Notes under the pieces: model-generated | Told to the model about the DNA's origin: nothing | Databases searched by the model: none | What the model saw: only the letters and a program-made list of their open reading frames with translations | Position numbers and translations under genes: made by a program | Source: Acidimicrobiaceae bacterium | GTDB lineage: Bacteria; Actinomycetota; Acidimicrobiia; Acidimicrobiales; RAAP-2 | Reading direction: 5' to 3' | Length of the DNA: 41,544 nt | Assembly: GCA_003136415.1 (NCBI GenBank) | Contig: PLEI01000052.1 | Coordinates: 1 to 41,544 of the forward strand | Shown: positions 9,836 through 18,935 of the stretch, piece by piece | Layout of the letters: each line of letters begins with the position of its first letter | Position numbering within the stretch: the first letter of the stretch is position 1

Positions 9836-12292
9836 ATGACTGACGCAATCCGCGTAAGCAGTCCCATCACGGGCACTGACAAAACCTTAAGTTTTGAAGC
9901 GGGCCATCTGGCCCAACTCGCCGACGGGGCGGTCCTCGCCCGTCTCGGCGACACCGTCCTACTCGCCACCGTCGCCGCCGCGCGCAACGTGCGCGAAGGC
10001 ATCGACTTCTTCCCCCTGACGGTCGACATCGAGGAGCGGGCCTACGCGGCCGGCAAGATCCCCGGTTCGTTCTTCCGTCGCGAAGGTAGGATCTCGGACC
10101 AGGCAGTGCTGATTTGTCGTTTGATCGACCGTCCGCTTCGTCCTTCGTTCCCGAAGGGCTTCCGCAACGAGGTCCAGGTCGTCGGCACCGTCTTTAGCGC
10201 CGACCAGGAAAACCCGCATGACATCTTGGCCATCAACGCCGCTTCGGCTGCGCTGATGATCTCGGGCATCCCCTTTGACGGCCCCATCGGCGCCGTTCGC
10301 CTGGCCTTCACCACCGACGGCGAGTGGGCGCCGCACCCCACCTTCGCCGAAGGTGACGCCGCTACGTTTGAACTCGTTGTGGCCGGTCGTGCCCTCGAGG
10401 ACTCCGTCGAATCTGACATCGCGATCATGATGGTCGAAGCGGGCGGCACCGAGGGTTCTTTCGAGATGTACGCCGACGGCGCCCCCAAGGTGTCCGAGGA
10501 AGTACTCGCGGCCGGCCTGGAAGCGTCCAAGCTTTGGATCCGCGAGGCGATCAACTTGCAGCGTCAGTTGGTGCGCGACTACGTCGCCCAACATGGTGAG
10601 ATCAAGACCATCGAGTACACGGTCGTTACCGACTGCGCGGACGACGTCCTGGCGCGAGTGAAGGAAGTCGGCGAGTCCGCCCTGAGCGAAGCCAACAAGT
10701 TCACCACCAAGACGGCGCGCAACGAAGCCCTCGACGAAGCCACCAAGTCCATCATTGAGCAGCTACCCGAGTATGCCGATCGACTGAGCGAAGTCAAGGC
10801 CGCCGTCAAGTCCATTACGAAGAAGATCGTGCGCAAACGCATCACGGCTGAGGGCATCCGCATTGACGGCCGCACCTCATCGGAGATTCGTCCACTGTCG
10901 GCCGAGATCGACCTCTTCCCGATGACGCATGGCTCGGCGCTCTTCCAGCGCGGCGAGACGCAGGTCGTCAACGTGACGACCTTGGGCATGCCACGCATGA
11001 AGCAGCAGATTGACTCGATTACTCCTGACGAATTCCGCCGCTACATGCACCACTACAACTTCCCGCCCTACTCGGTCGGTGAAACCGGCCGCGTGGGTGC
11101 GCCCAAGCGCCGCGAAGTCGGTCACGGCATGTTGGCCGAGCGCGCGCTCGTGCCCGTTTTGCCCAGTGAGCAGGAGTTCTCTTACACGCTGCGCGTGGTG
11201 TCCGACGTCTTGCAGTCCAATGGTTCGACGTCAATGGCGTCGGTCTGTGGATCGACTTTGTCGTTGATGGCCGCCGGTGTGCCGATCAAGGCGCCCGTCG
11301 CTGGCATCGCCATGGGGCTCGTCTACGAAGACGGCGTCTACTCGACGTTGACCGACATCCTCGGCGCCGAGGATGCCTTCGGCGATATGGACTTCAAAGT
11401 CGCCGGCACCGCCGACGCCGTGACGGCGTTGCAGCTCGACACCAAGATTGACGGTCTCCCGGCCGACGTTCTGGCCAAGGCGCTGCACCAGGCTAAGGAA
11501 GCCCGCCTGGCCATCCTCGACGTGATCACTTCCACGATTGCCGAGCCGCGACCCGAGGTTGCCGCCGTGGCTCCCAAGATCGTGTCGATCGAGATTCCGA
11601 TTGACAAGATCGGTGAGGTCATTGGACCCAAGGGTAAAGTCATCAACACCCTCCAGCAGGAGACCGGCGCCGACATCGCTGTCGACGACAACGGCGTGGT
11701 GGGTACCGTCACCATCGGTGCCAAGGACGGACGAGCCGTCGAAGAGGCCAAGCGCCGCATCTCGCTCATTCTGGACCCGCCGACGGCGGAAATCGGTGCG
11801 GTCTACCAGGGCCGCATCGTCAACATCGCCAAGTTCGGCGCGTTCGTGAGCATCCTGCCCGGCCGTGACGGACTGTTGCACATTTCCAAGATGTCGCCGC
11901 TTAACGGTGGAAAGCGCATCGGGCAGGTTGAAGACGTGGTCGAGCTCGGACAAGCTATCGAAGTCAAGGTGGACGACATCGACCCGCAGGGCAAGGTGTC
12001 GTTGTCGCTGGCCGGCGAATTCGCCGACATGGCCGTTGATGACGCACCGCGCGAGCGTTCGGACCGTGGTGACCGAGGCGACCGTGGTGATCGAGGTGCC
12101 CGCGATCGCAACGACCGTGGCGACCGTGGCGAGCGTGCCCCGCGTCCCGTGGCGTCGACGCCGTCCTCGAGCTTTGAAGCTGCGTTCGAGGCTGAGTTGG
12201 CTGACGAAATCGGCGACCTGGGCCCCGGTGGCCCATCGTTCTCCGACAGCAGCGACGGCAGCCGCCGCGGACCGCGTCCGCGTCGCCGCTAG
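9836..12292 (+). CDS. pnp: Polyribonucleotide nucleotidyltransferase (PNPase/GpsI)
   Basis: PNPase is a phosphorolytic 3'-5' exoribonuclease. The 818-residue product contains two RNase PH-like domains (about 15-145 and 335-480, the second with FPPYSVGETGRVG). A KH domain (IGEVIGPKGKVINTL) and an S1 domain (GAVYQGRIVNIAKFGAFVSILPG) follow. The C-terminal 80 residues form a tail of RGD/RGE repeats ending in PRPRRR, as in many actinobacterial PNPases, and probably contact RNA. ATG at 9836 follows AAGGAG with a spacing of 7. A strong hairpin lies just after the stop. Confidence 0.96.
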   Translation: MTDAIRVSSPITGTDKTLSFEAGHLAQLADGAVLARLGDTVLLATVAAARNVREGIDFFPLTVDIEERAYAAGKIPGSFFRREGRISDQAVLICRLIDRPLRPSFPKGFRNEVQVVGTVFSADQENPHDILAINAASAALMISGIPFDGPIGAVRLAFTTDGEWAPHPTFAEGDAATFELVVAGRALEDSVESDIAIMMVEAGGTEGSFEMYADGAPKVSEEVLAAGLEASKLWIREAINLQRQLVRDYVAQHGEIKTIEYTVVTDCADDVLARVKEVGESALSEANKFTTKTARNEALDEATKSIIEQLPEYADRLSEVKAAVKSITKKIVRKRITAEGIRIDGRTSSEIRPLSAEIDLFPMTHGSALFQRGETQVVNVTTLGMPRMKQQIDSITPDEFRRYMHHYNFPPYSVGETGRVGAPKRREVGHGMLAERALVPVLPSEQEFSYTLRVVSDVLQSNGSTSMASVCGSTLSLMAAGVPIKAPVAGIAMGLVYEDGVYSTLTDILGAEDAFGDMDFKVAGTADAVTALQLDTKIDGLPADVLAKALHQAKEARLAILDVITSTIAEPRPEVAAVAPKIVSIEIPIDKIGEVIGPKGKVINTLQQETGADIAVDDNGVVGTVTIGAKDGRAVEEAKRRISLILDPPTAEIGAVYQGRIVNIAKFGAFVSILPGRDGLLHISKMSPLNGGKRIGQVEDVVELGQAIEVKVDDIDPQGKVSLSLAGEFADMAVDDAPRERSDRGDRGDRGDRGARDRNDRGDRGERAPRPVASTPSSSFEAAFEAELADEIGDLGPGGPSFSDSSDGSRRGPRPRRR
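12062..12135 (+). repeat. 9-bp-unit repeats encoding RGD tail of PNPase
   Basis: Units resembling GACCGTGGT and GACCGTGGC recur with a 9-base period and encode D-R-G triplets (RGDRGDRGDRG). The repeat sits in the disordered C-terminal tail of pnp and can be expected to vary in unit number. Confidence 0.7.
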
Positions 12293-12303
12293 GAACTGAG
12301 TCA

Positions 12304-12342
12304 CACCCCGCCGCGGGACCCCAGGGTCAACGCGGCGGGGTG
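12304..12342 (+). terminator. Strong hairpin downstream of pnp
   Basis: CACCCCGCCGCG at 12304-12315 pairs perfectly with CGCGGCGGGGTG at 12331-12342. The intervening bases hold a smaller nested stem, GACCC/GGGTC. There is no T tract after it, which is common for actinobacterial terminators. It lies 12 bp after the pnp stop and before the separately promoted dapB. Confidence 0.75.
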
Positions 12343-12379
12343 CGTGCTGTCTCGGCACCAAGTTGCAAAGTGCTCCCGG

Positions 12380-12385
12380 TAGGCT
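12380..12385 (+). promoter_or_regulatory. Leaderless-type -10 box before dapB
   Basis: TAGGCT is followed by exactly six bases and then GTG at 12392. This matches the repeated TANNNT-N6-RTG layout in this window and favours GTG 12392 over the overlapping GTG at 12389 as the dapB start. Confidence 0.6.
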
Positions 12386-12391
12386 CACGTG

Positions 12392-13162
12392 GTGAAGAGA
12401 ATCGCAATGGTGGGCGGCGCGGGCCGCATGGGTCAGTCCCTCGCCGAGAACTTGAACTTGATTGACGGCATGGTGGTGTGCGCTCTCGTCGACACTCATG
12501 AGCCTGAGCATCTTTATGGCGCGACCTACTTCGCGAGCCTCGCCCAAGTTGATCCTTCCGGCGTTGACGTGGTGGTCGACTTCTCACAGCCCGATTCCGT
12601 GGTGACTAGTGCGCGGTGGTGCGCCACCAATCGCGTGGGACTGGTCATTGGAACTACGGGACTCAGCGACGATCAGCGCGCGAACGTGGAGTCCGCCGCT
12701 GCTGCAACGGGAATCATCATGGCGTCGAACTTTTCGCTCGGCGCAGTCCTGAGTGAGCGATTCGCCGCAATGGCCGCGCCGTACTTCGAGCGCGTCGAGA
12801 TTATCGAATTGCACCATGATCGAAAAGTTGATGCGCCCTCGGGCACGTCCCTTACCGTCGCGACACGAATCCGCGATGCTCGTGCCGCCGCGGGACGCGT
12901 CACCCCCGAGGAACCTACCAAGCGATTCACCCTCGAGGGCGCACGCGGGGCCGACGCGGGCGACGGTGTGCGTATCCACTCGGTGCGACTGCCCGGGCTC
13001 ATCGCACATCAGGAGCTTCTCTTCGGTGGAGCGGGGGAGGGGCTGACCATTCGACACGACTCCTACGACCGGGTGAGCTTCGTCCAAGGTGTGGCGATTG
13101 CGGTGGCCCACGTCGACGCAACCCCGGGTTTCACCTGGGGAATTGACGACTTCATCACCTGA
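12392..13162 (+). CDS. dapB: 4-hydroxy-tetrahydrodipicolinate reductase DapB
   Basis: DapB reduces the product of DapA with NAD(P)H in the lysine/diaminopimelate pathway. The N terminus carries the nucleotide-binding loop VGGAGRMGQ, and the substrate-binding motif ELHHDRKVDAPSGT is present at about residues 141-154. At 256 residues its length is normal. I choose GTG 12392 because it lies six bases after a TAGGCT -10 box and no ribosome site is seen; GTG 12389 adds one residue. DapA is encoded 41 bp downstream from its own apparent promoter. Confidence 0.95.
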   Translation: MKRIAMVGGAGRMGQSLAENLNLIDGMVVCALVDTHEPEHLYGATYFASLAQVDPSGVDVVVDFSQPDSVVTSARWCATNRVGLVIGTTGLSDDQRANVESAAAATGIIMASNFSLGAVLSERFAAMAAPYFERVEIIELHHDRKVDAPSGTSLTVATRIRDARAAAGRVTPEEPTKRFTLEGARGADAGDGVRIHSVRLPGLIAHQELLFGGAGEGLTIRHDSYDRVSFVQGVAIAVAHVDATPGFTWGIDDFIT

Positions 13163-13191
13163 GGCGACTTAAGAGCCGCAGTAATCGCTGG

Positions 13192-13197
13192 TAACTT
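13192..13197 (+). promoter_or_regulatory. Leaderless-type -10 box before dapA
   Basis: TAACTT, then six bases, then ATG at 13204. There is no purine-rich ribosome site between them, as expected if transcription starts at the A of ATG. Confidence 0.6.
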
Positions 13198-13203
13198 CGT
13201 TAG

Positions 13204-14100
13204 ATGGCCGCGCCCCGTTTTGGATATTTGCTGACCGCGATGGTCACCCCCTTCGCCCCCGACGGTTCGCTGGCGTTCGACGCCGCGAGGGATCTCGCAC
13301 GCTTTCTCGTGGAACAGGGAAACGATGCTCTGGTGGTCGGCGGTTCGACGGGTGAGGGTTCGGCCTTGTCCGACGCGGAGAAGCTCGACCTGTTCGCGGC
13401 GGTCGCCGAAGCAGTCAATGTGCCGGTGCTCGCGGGGACCTCTTCGTCGGATACCGCGCGCTCCGTGGAACTGACCGCACAGGTGGCCGCCACTGGTGCG
13501 GCGGGGATACTGGCGACGACGCCGGCCTACGCCCGGCCCAGCCAGCACGGCATTGCGGCGCACTTCGGCGCGATGGCCGAGTCGACCCCGTTGCCGCTCA
13601 TGCTCTACGACATCCCCGTACGCACCGGGCGCAAGGTGTCGTCGGCGACAACTATTGAGGTGGTGCGCCGCTACACCAACGTGGTGGCTTTGAAGGACGC
13701 CTCGGCCGACCTGGTGTCAGCCGCTACGACCAAGGCCGAACTGGGAGAGGCAATAGACCTTTACAGTGGTGACGACGCGTTGTTGTTGCCGTTCCTCGCC
13801 ATTGGCGCGGTGGGCTTGGTATCGGTGGCCGCTCATTGGGCGGCTCCGGAGTTCGCGGCGCTCATACGTTCGGCGCACGCCGGCGACTGGAACGCCGCGC
13901 GAGTTCTTAATGCACGTCTCGCCCCCAGTTGTACGTTCGAATCGAGTGACATGTATCCCAATCCGCTTCCGTCCAAGGCCGCCATGCGCGCCCTCGGCTT
14001 TGTCGTCGGCCAGTGCCGTCTGCCCCTCGGTGTGAGCGACGACGTCCTCGACCAGTCGGCGCGTGACGTGGTGTCTGCGTTAGCGGCTACGCGTGGCTAA
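13204..14100 (+). CDS. dapA: 4-hydroxy-tetrahydrodipicolinate synthase DapA
   Basis: DapA condenses pyruvate with aspartate semialdehyde, the first committed step to diaminopimelate and lysine. The product has GGSTGEGSALSDAEK near residue 45, the YDIPVRTG block with the catalytic tyrosine, and VALKDAS with the Schiff-base lysine. It is 298 residues long, normal for the family. The start is ATG 13204, placed by the TAACTT box six bases upstream. The 3' end overlaps the RNase J gene by 8 bases; dapA-rnj adjacency is also found in mycobacteria and Corynebacterium. Confidence 0.95.
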   Translation: MAAPRFGYLLTAMVTPFAPDGSLAFDAARDLARFLVEQGNDALVVGGSTGEGSALSDAEKLDLFAAVAEAVNVPVLAGTSSSDTARSVELTAQVAATGAAGILATTPAYARPSQHGIAAHFGAMAESTPLPLMLYDIPVRTGRKVSSATTIEVVRRYTNVVALKDASADLVSAATTKAELGEAIDLYSGDDALLLPFLAIGAVGLVSVAAHWAAPEFAALIRSAHAGDWNAARVLNARLAPSCTFESSDMYPNPLPSKAAMRALGFVVGQCRLPLGVSDDVLDQSARDVVSALAATRG

Positions 14101-15754
14101 GGACAGCGTCCGGGTCACCTTCCTCGGGGGGCTCGGCGAAATTGGCCGCAACTGCGCGGCGATCGAGCAAGACGGCCGCATTGTGGTGGTCGACGCGGGA
14201 TTGATGTTCCCCGAGCCGACCATGTACGGCGTGGACCTGATTCTGCCGGACTTTCGCTGGCTCATCGAACGACGCGACCGCGTCGACGCGATCGTGCTGA
14301 CCCACGGTCACGAAGACCACACCGGGGCATTGCGCTATCTGGTGAAAGACGTCAACGTCCCGATATACGGCTCGCCGCTCACACTGGGTTTCGCCCGCCA
14401 CCGCCTCACCGAGGCGCGCGTCGCCCACGACTTGACGTTCATCGAGGTCGCTGACGGCGAGCGCCGACGCATCGGTCCCTTTGACGTGGAGTTCATCCAA
14501 GTAACGCACTCGGTGCCCAGTGCCCACGCCCTCGCTTTTCACACCAAGGTCGGCGTCATTGTGCACTCGGGCGACTTCAAGCTCGACCTCACGCCCATTG
14601 ACAATCGACGCACTGACGTGTCGCGCCTCGCCGCCCTCGGCGACGAGGGCGTGGCGCTTCTATTGTGCGACTCAACCAACGCTGAAGAACCCGGGTTCAC
14701 CGCCTCGGAGCGCTCGGTCGGCGTCGCGCTGCGACGTCTTTTCCTGGAACGACCCCATCGACGTCTGGTGGTGGCGTGCTTCGCCAGCCACATCCACCGT
14801 GTCCAACAGATCATTGACGTGGCACGAGAACAGAATCGCAAGATCGCCCTCATGGGTCGCTCCATGGAGGCCAACGTCAAACTGGCCCGCAAGTTAAATC
14901 TGTTGCACGTGGACACTGCGGACTTCGTCGACATCGAGAATGTTGACCGCTACCAGCCCGGTGAAATCTGCGTGATCTGCACCGGGAGCCAGGGTGAGCC
15001 CCTGGCCGCCCTCTCCAAGCTCTCGCGCGGCGACGCACGAAATTTCTCGGTGGGCGCCGACGATACCATTATCCTCTCGTCGCACCCGATTCCCGGCAAT
15101 GAGTGGTCGGTGGGGCGCGTCATCGACGATCTGCATCGCGCGGGCACCGAAGTAATTCACTCCGGTCAGGAGCCGGTGCACGCGTCGGGTCACGCTCGTC
15201 AGGGAGAGTTGCGGACCTATCACCAATTGCTGCGCCCCAAGAACTTCGTGCCGGTGCACGGCGAGTACCGCCACCTGCGCCACCACGCGGACCTGGCGGC
15301 GTCGATGGGCCTGGCGGACGAGCACATTTTGATTTGCGAAGACGGCGACCAGATCGACGTGACGACTGACGGCATCCGTCGCGCTGGCCAAGTTCCGGCC
15401 GGCTTTCACTACATTGACGGCAGCGCCGGTGATTTGGACGAGCGGCCACTCGAAGAGCGTCGCATGCTGGCGGAATTCGGCGTGGTCCAGATTACGGCGG
15501 GCGTCGACGCTCAACGCGGCGTCATTAGTCAGCCGGTGCGGGTCACCGCGCGCGGCTGGTTCGAAGGCGACCACGGCCGCGGGGTGATTGACGCGGTGAC
15601 CGCGACGGTGCGCGAGGCCGTGGAATCGGCCTTGAAGGACGGTAACCGTGACGACGAGTCGCTGTCGAAGATCGCCCAACGCGCCGCGGGACGCCTCCTC
15701 GGCCAGAAGTATCGTCGCCAGCCGGTGTTGCTCGCCGCCGTCGTCGTACTCTAG
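14093..15754 (+). CDS. rnj: Ribonuclease J
   Basis: RNase J is a metallo-beta-lactamase/beta-CASP nuclease with endo- and 5'-3' exoribonuclease activity. The motif HGHEDHTGALRYL (metal ligands, about residues 74-86) is intact. The beta-CASP segment has FASHIHRVQQIID and later SSHPIPGNE, and the C-terminal part has the conserved PVHGEYRHLRHHADLA. At 553 residues it is of normal length without a long tail. GTG 14093 overlaps dapA. The stop shares a CTAG with the stop of the convergent flavoprotein gene. Confidence 0.95.
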   Translation: MAKDSVRVTFLGGLGEIGRNCAAIEQDGRIVVVDAGLMFPEPTMYGVDLILPDFRWLIERRDRVDAIVLTHGHEDHTGALRYLVKDVNVPIYGSPLTLGFARHRLTEARVAHDLTFIEVADGERRRIGPFDVEFIQVTHSVPSAHALAFHTKVGVIVHSGDFKLDLTPIDNRRTDVSRLAALGDEGVALLLCDSTNAEEPGFTASERSVGVALRRLFLERPHRRLVVACFASHIHRVQQIIDVAREQNRKIALMGRSMEANVKLARKLNLLHVDTADFVDIENVDRYQPGEICVICTGSQGEPLAALSKLSRGDARNFSVGADDTIILSSHPIPGNEWSVGRVIDDLHRAGTEVIHSGQEPVHASGHARQGELRTYHQLLRPKNFVPVHGEYRHLRHHADLAASMGLADEHILICEDGDQIDVTTDGIRRAGQVPAGFHYIDGSAGDLDERPLEERRMLAEFGVVQITAGVDAQRGVISQPVRVTARGWFEGDHGRGVIDAVTATVREAVESALKDGNRDDESLSKIAQRAAGRLLGQKYRRQPVLLAAVVVL

Positions 15755-16521
15755 AGGTCCTTCGAGGGTTCGCCATTGGGGCCGTTTGATTGGCCGACTC
15801 GGTAAAAGGCCTTCAGGCTGATCTGTTCGGAACGCAGACCGCGGTCGAGCATCGCGGTCTTGATGGCGTGCATGACGTGGTACTCGCCGAAGAGATAGGC
15901 GTGTCCCTCGTCGGGCGGCAAAGTGAAGGCGGCGAGACCACTCATCAACCCCGCGGAGTCGTCGGGTGAACGTCCATCGCGGTCCACGAATATTGCCGTC
16001 ACGCCCAGCTCATCGTCGAATGTGGCCGTGAGCGCGTCGCCCGGGGAATCGAGTTCGACGATGAAAATGGCGCGACCCGGCACCTCGATGCTCTGGGCCA
16101 TGCGATAAAAGGATCCCAAGGACGCGACGTCGCCGACGAACAAGTGCCAGTCAGCCGAGTCGTCGAGAGGAATTTTTCCTCGAGGGCCGACGATGTCAAC
16201 TGAGTCACCCACGACGGCCGACCGCGCCCAACGAGCCGCGGGTCCGTCGTGCGTGGTCGAGATCCATAGGGAAAAGGTGTCGTTGTCCGCGTCCACGGCG
16301 CGCACGCTGAAGCGCCGGCGCGTCAGCGTTCTCTCACCGGTCTCGACCAGCACCATCACGTCATTGCCGGCGACACCCGCCAGAACGACGGCGTCGCCCT
16401 GGAGGACGACTTCGACCAGCGACGGCGACAAGGAGGTGCGGGCCGCGACGACACAACTGCGCGCCAGGACCTTGAGGCGCGCCGCGAGGTCGACGGAACT
16501 CTGGTGTCGGGGGACGGCCAT
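15751..16521 (-). CDS. Siderophore-interacting FAD-binding protein (ViuB/SIP family)
   Basis: Proteins of this family are flavoproteins that reduce ferric siderophores with NAD(P)H in the cytoplasm to release iron. The product has an N-terminal FAD-binding barrel with RRFSVRAVD (variant of the RxYTVR flavin motif) and the GDSVDIVGPRGK phosphate-binding loop. A C-terminal reductase domain ends with the characteristic AYLFGEYHVMHAIKTAMLDRGL and FYRVGQSNG segments. At 256 residues it is typical. It is the only minus-strand gene between 1 and 35 kb. A TAATCT box lies six bases before ATG. No siderophore uptake genes are adjacent, so the substrate is unknown. Confidence 0.88.
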   Translation of the reverse strand: MAVPRHQSSVDLAARLKVLARSCVVAARTSLSPSLVEVVLQGDAVVLAGVAGNDVMVLVETGERTLTRRRFSVRAVDADNDTFSLWISTTHDGPAARWARSAVVGDSVDIVGPRGKIPLDDSADWHLFVGDVASLGSFYRMAQSIEVPGRAIFIVELDSPGDALTATFDDELGVTAIFVDRDGRSPDDSAGLMSGLAAFTLPPDEGHAYLFGEYHVMHAIKTAMLDRGLRSEQISLKAFYRVGQSNGPNGEPSKDL

Positions 16522-16527
16522 TGCACC

Positions 16528-16533
16528 AGATTA
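16528..16533 (-). promoter_or_regulatory. Leaderless-type -10 box of the siderophore-interacting protein gene
   Basis: On the minus strand the sequence reads TAATCT, six bases, then ATG at 16521, the same spacing as at the plus-strand genes. A TTCGCC hexamer sits 17 bp further upstream as a weak -35. Confidence 0.55.
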
Positions 16534-16551
16534 GGGCAGTGGTCACTTTGG

Positions 16552-16565
16552 CGAATACTTGTTCG
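16552..16565. promoter_or_regulatory. LexA-like box between ftsK and the flavoprotein gene
   Basis: CGAATACTTGTTCG differs at one position from the CGAAC-N4-GTTCG boxes found elsewhere in the window. It lies in the 53-bp divergent region, just upstream of the ftsK -10 box (TAACTT at 16567). It would be close to both promoters. One mismatch makes this a candidate only. Confidence 0.4.
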
Positions 16566-16566
16566 G

Positions 16567-16572
16567 TAACTT
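16567..16572 (+). promoter_or_regulatory. -10 box before ftsK
   Basis: TAACTT is followed five bases later by GTG 16578, and ATG 16575 and GTG 16581 are in the same frame. The layout is close to the leaderless pattern, so ftsK should start at one of these three codons and not at 16521. Confidence 0.5.
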
Positions 16573-16574
16573 GG

Positions 16575-18926
16575 ATGGTGGTGGCTACCTCTCGTCGAAC
16601 ATCCGCGCCCGCGAAGGGTTCGTCCAAGAGCAAGGCTCGTCACGCCCGTAACGCCCGTGAGAGCGTGTGGAGCCGCCACCAACGCGACATCTGGATTGTC
16701 GTGATGATTTTGTTGGGTTTGCTGATCTTGCTCGCGGAAATGGACGCCCTCGGCCCCGTGGGACGTGGAATGTCCGAGGGACTCAAGCTGGCCTTCGGAG
16801 TCGGTCGCGTGGCCATCCCCGTCTTGCTGATCGGACTGGGCATCGTGTTAGTGATGGGTCGCGTTGAAGTCGAGCGCGCGCGCTTTCTCTGGGGGATTTC
16901 CTTGGCGCTCGTCAGCGTCTCGGGTCTGGGCGACGTGATTGAGGGTCGTCCGAGTTTGCGCGCATCGGTGGCGCACCTGGGACACGCCGGCGGCTGGTTG
17001 GGGGTGCTCGTCGGGGGCACACTGGCGCGCTTCATCGGACCCGGTGGCGCGCTCGCGGCGCTGTTGGCTCTGTTCATCATTGCGTTGATCATCGGCACAT
17101 CGGTAGGACTGGGCACCCTGATCAAGTCGACGGGCGCGGTTCTGACCTACGTCGGCCGACATCTGGTTCAATGGTGGAGCGCGCGGCCCGCACCGTCGTA
17201 CGAGAACGACGAGGCCGTTGACGCCGAAGTCGATGCCGAGCCTGCGGCGCGATCGCGTCGCAAGAGTGACCGCTCGCTCGTCGACGAGGAGCTCGAACAG
17301 ATCGAGCCCGTCGCGGTGGGTTACGACGAACCCGACGACTACGAGTACGACCAAGAACCTGAGGCGAACGTCGAGCCCGGGGGAGCACCATCACCCGTCG
17401 CATATTTCCCGCCCAGTGAGTCGCATTGGGAGTTGCCGCCCATGGCGCTGCTCTCACGCACCCGCGAACAGCGACAAGACCGCGACGCCATCGAGGCGGC
17501 GGGCGAAGAGCTCGTCGAAGCACTCGGCGCTCACGGGGTCGAAACGACACTGGTCGGATTCACGATGGGCCCCACCGTCACGCGCTTCGAGCTCGAACTG
17601 GGTCCGGGCGTCAAGGTGTCGCGAGTGACCTCGCTCAACAAGGACATCGCTTACGCGATGGCGAGCCCCGACGTGCGAATCTTGGCGCCGATCCCCGGTC
17701 GCTCGGCCATTGGCGTGGAAGTGCCCAATCGCCAGCGCGCGCTGGTGGCCCTGGGGGACCTGCTGGCCTCGGAGGAAGCGATCGCCGCCACGCACCCCCT
17801 CGACGTGCCCATCGGTCGCGATATCTCGGGAAAGACCGTTGTCGTCAACCTCGGCGAGATGCCCCACGTGCTGATTTCGGGTGCCACGGGGGCGGGCAAG
17901 AGCTCGTGCATCAACTCGCTCATCACCTCGCTCGTCATGCGTGCGACTCCCGAGCAGGTCAAGTTACTCCTCGTGGACCCTAAGCGCGTCGAGATGGGCC
18001 ACTACAACGACTTGCCGCACCTTCTGGCTCCGGTGGTGGTGGATCCCAAGAAGGCGGCCGGCGCCCTGGCGTGGGCGGTGAAGGAGATGGAGCGGCGCTA
18101 CGACGTGCTCGCCGAGAACGGCGCGCGCGACATCACCAGTTACCAGCAAATGCTGGCGCGCGGCGACGTGGCCCTCGAGGCCACCACCGAAGAGTTGGTG
18201 GGTGACGCCATCGAACGCTCGACGTCCTTGGACTCCGGGGTGGCGCGCCGCGAACCCGAGGTCCTGCCCTACATCGTGATTGTCGTCGACGAGCTCAATG
18301 ATCTCATGATGGTGGCGGCGCGCGACGTCGAGGAATCCGTCGTGCGCATCGCCCAGATGGCGCGGGCCGTCGGCATCCACCTGGTGCTGGCCACTCAGCG
18401 TCCTAGTGTGGACGTCATCACCGGTGTTATCAAGGCCAACGTACCCAGCCGCATGGCCTTCGCGGTGTCGTCGCTGGCGGACAGTCGCGTCATCTTGGAC
18501 CAGGCAGGAGCCGAACGACTGATTGGCAAGGGCGACATGCTTCTCGTGACTGCTTCGAGCAATATCGCACGTCGACTGCAGTCCCCGTGGGTGTCCGAAG
18601 AGGAGGTGCGCCGAGTCGTCGAAAACTGGCGAGCCCAGGGCGGGCAGCGTGAAACGGTGGTTGCCCTGGACGTGCCTTCGAGCCGTGCGGAGTCGTCGTC
18701 GGGTTCGGGTGACGACGACGACGAGATTCTGCGCCAGGCGCGAGAAATTGTCATCCGCAACCAGTCGGGGTCCACCTCAATGCTCCAGCGCAAGTTGCGG
18801 GTGGGTTTCGCTCGCGCGGGACGCATCATGGATCAACTCGAAATCGAGGGTGTCGTGGGCCCGGGTGACGGGTCCAAGGCCCGTAAGGTCCTCGTCGCGC
18901 CCGAGGACTTCGACGACACCCTGTAA
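16575..18926 (+). CDS. ftsK: DNA translocase FtsK/SpoIIIE
   Basis: FtsK is a septum-located ATPase that pumps chromosomal DNA during division. The product has about four membrane segments in residues 40-190, an acidic linker (about 205-290), and the motor domain. The Walker A is GATGAGKSS (about 436) and the Walker B IVIVVDELNDLMM (about 567). It ends with a winged-helix gamma domain (SMLQRKLRVGFARAGRIMDQLE) that reads orientation sequences. The ORF-track start at 16521 would place the start upstream of the -10 box, so I use ATG 16575, giving 783 residues. A LexA-like box sits just upstream. Confidence 0.94.
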   Translation: MVVATSRRTSAPAKGSSKSKARHARNARESVWSRHQRDIWIVVMILLGLLILLAEMDALGPVGRGMSEGLKLAFGVGRVAIPVLLIGLGIVLVMGRVEVERARFLWGISLALVSVSGLGDVIEGRPSLRASVAHLGHAGGWLGVLVGGTLARFIGPGGALAALLALFIIALIIGTSVGLGTLIKSTGAVLTYVGRHLVQWWSARPAPSYENDEAVDAEVDAEPAARSRRKSDRSLVDEELEQIEPVAVGYDEPDDYEYDQEPEANVEPGGAPSPVAYFPPSESHWELPPMALLSRTREQRQDRDAIEAAGEELVEALGAHGVETTLVGFTMGPTVTRFELELGPGVKVSRVTSLNKDIAYAMASPDVRILAPIPGRSAIGVEVPNRQRALVALGDLLASEEAIAATHPLDVPIGRDISGKTVVVNLGEMPHVLISGATGAGKSSCINSLITSLVMRATPEQVKLLLVDPKRVEMGHYNDLPHLLAPVVVDPKKAAGALAWAVKEMERRYDVLAENGARDITSYQQMLARGDVALEATTEELVGDAIERSTSLDSGVARREPEVLPYIVIVVDELNDLMMVAARDVEESVVRIAQMARAVGIHLVLATQRPSVDVITGVIKANVPSRMAFAVSSLADSRVILDQAGAERLIGKGDMLLVTASSNIARRLQSPWVSEEEVRRVVENWRAQGGQRETVVALDVPSSRAESSSGSGDDDDEILRQAREIVIRNQSGSTSMLQRKLRVGFARAGRIMDQLEIEGVVGPGDGSKARKVLVAPEDFDDTL

Positions 18927-18929
18927 CGT
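18924..18929 (+). promoter_or_regulatory. Leaderless-type -10 box before the carboxypeptidase gene
   Basis: TAACGT overlaps the ftsK stop codon and is followed by six bases and GTG 18936. No ribosome site is seen. Confidence 0.5.
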
Positions 18930-18935
18930 TTACTG

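Noticed and set aside
11231-12547. 438-residue minus-strand ORF over pnp and dapB
   Set aside because: Antisense shadow. It is rich in His/Val/Arg as expected from the reverse of the coding frame, and it spans a terminator and promoter.
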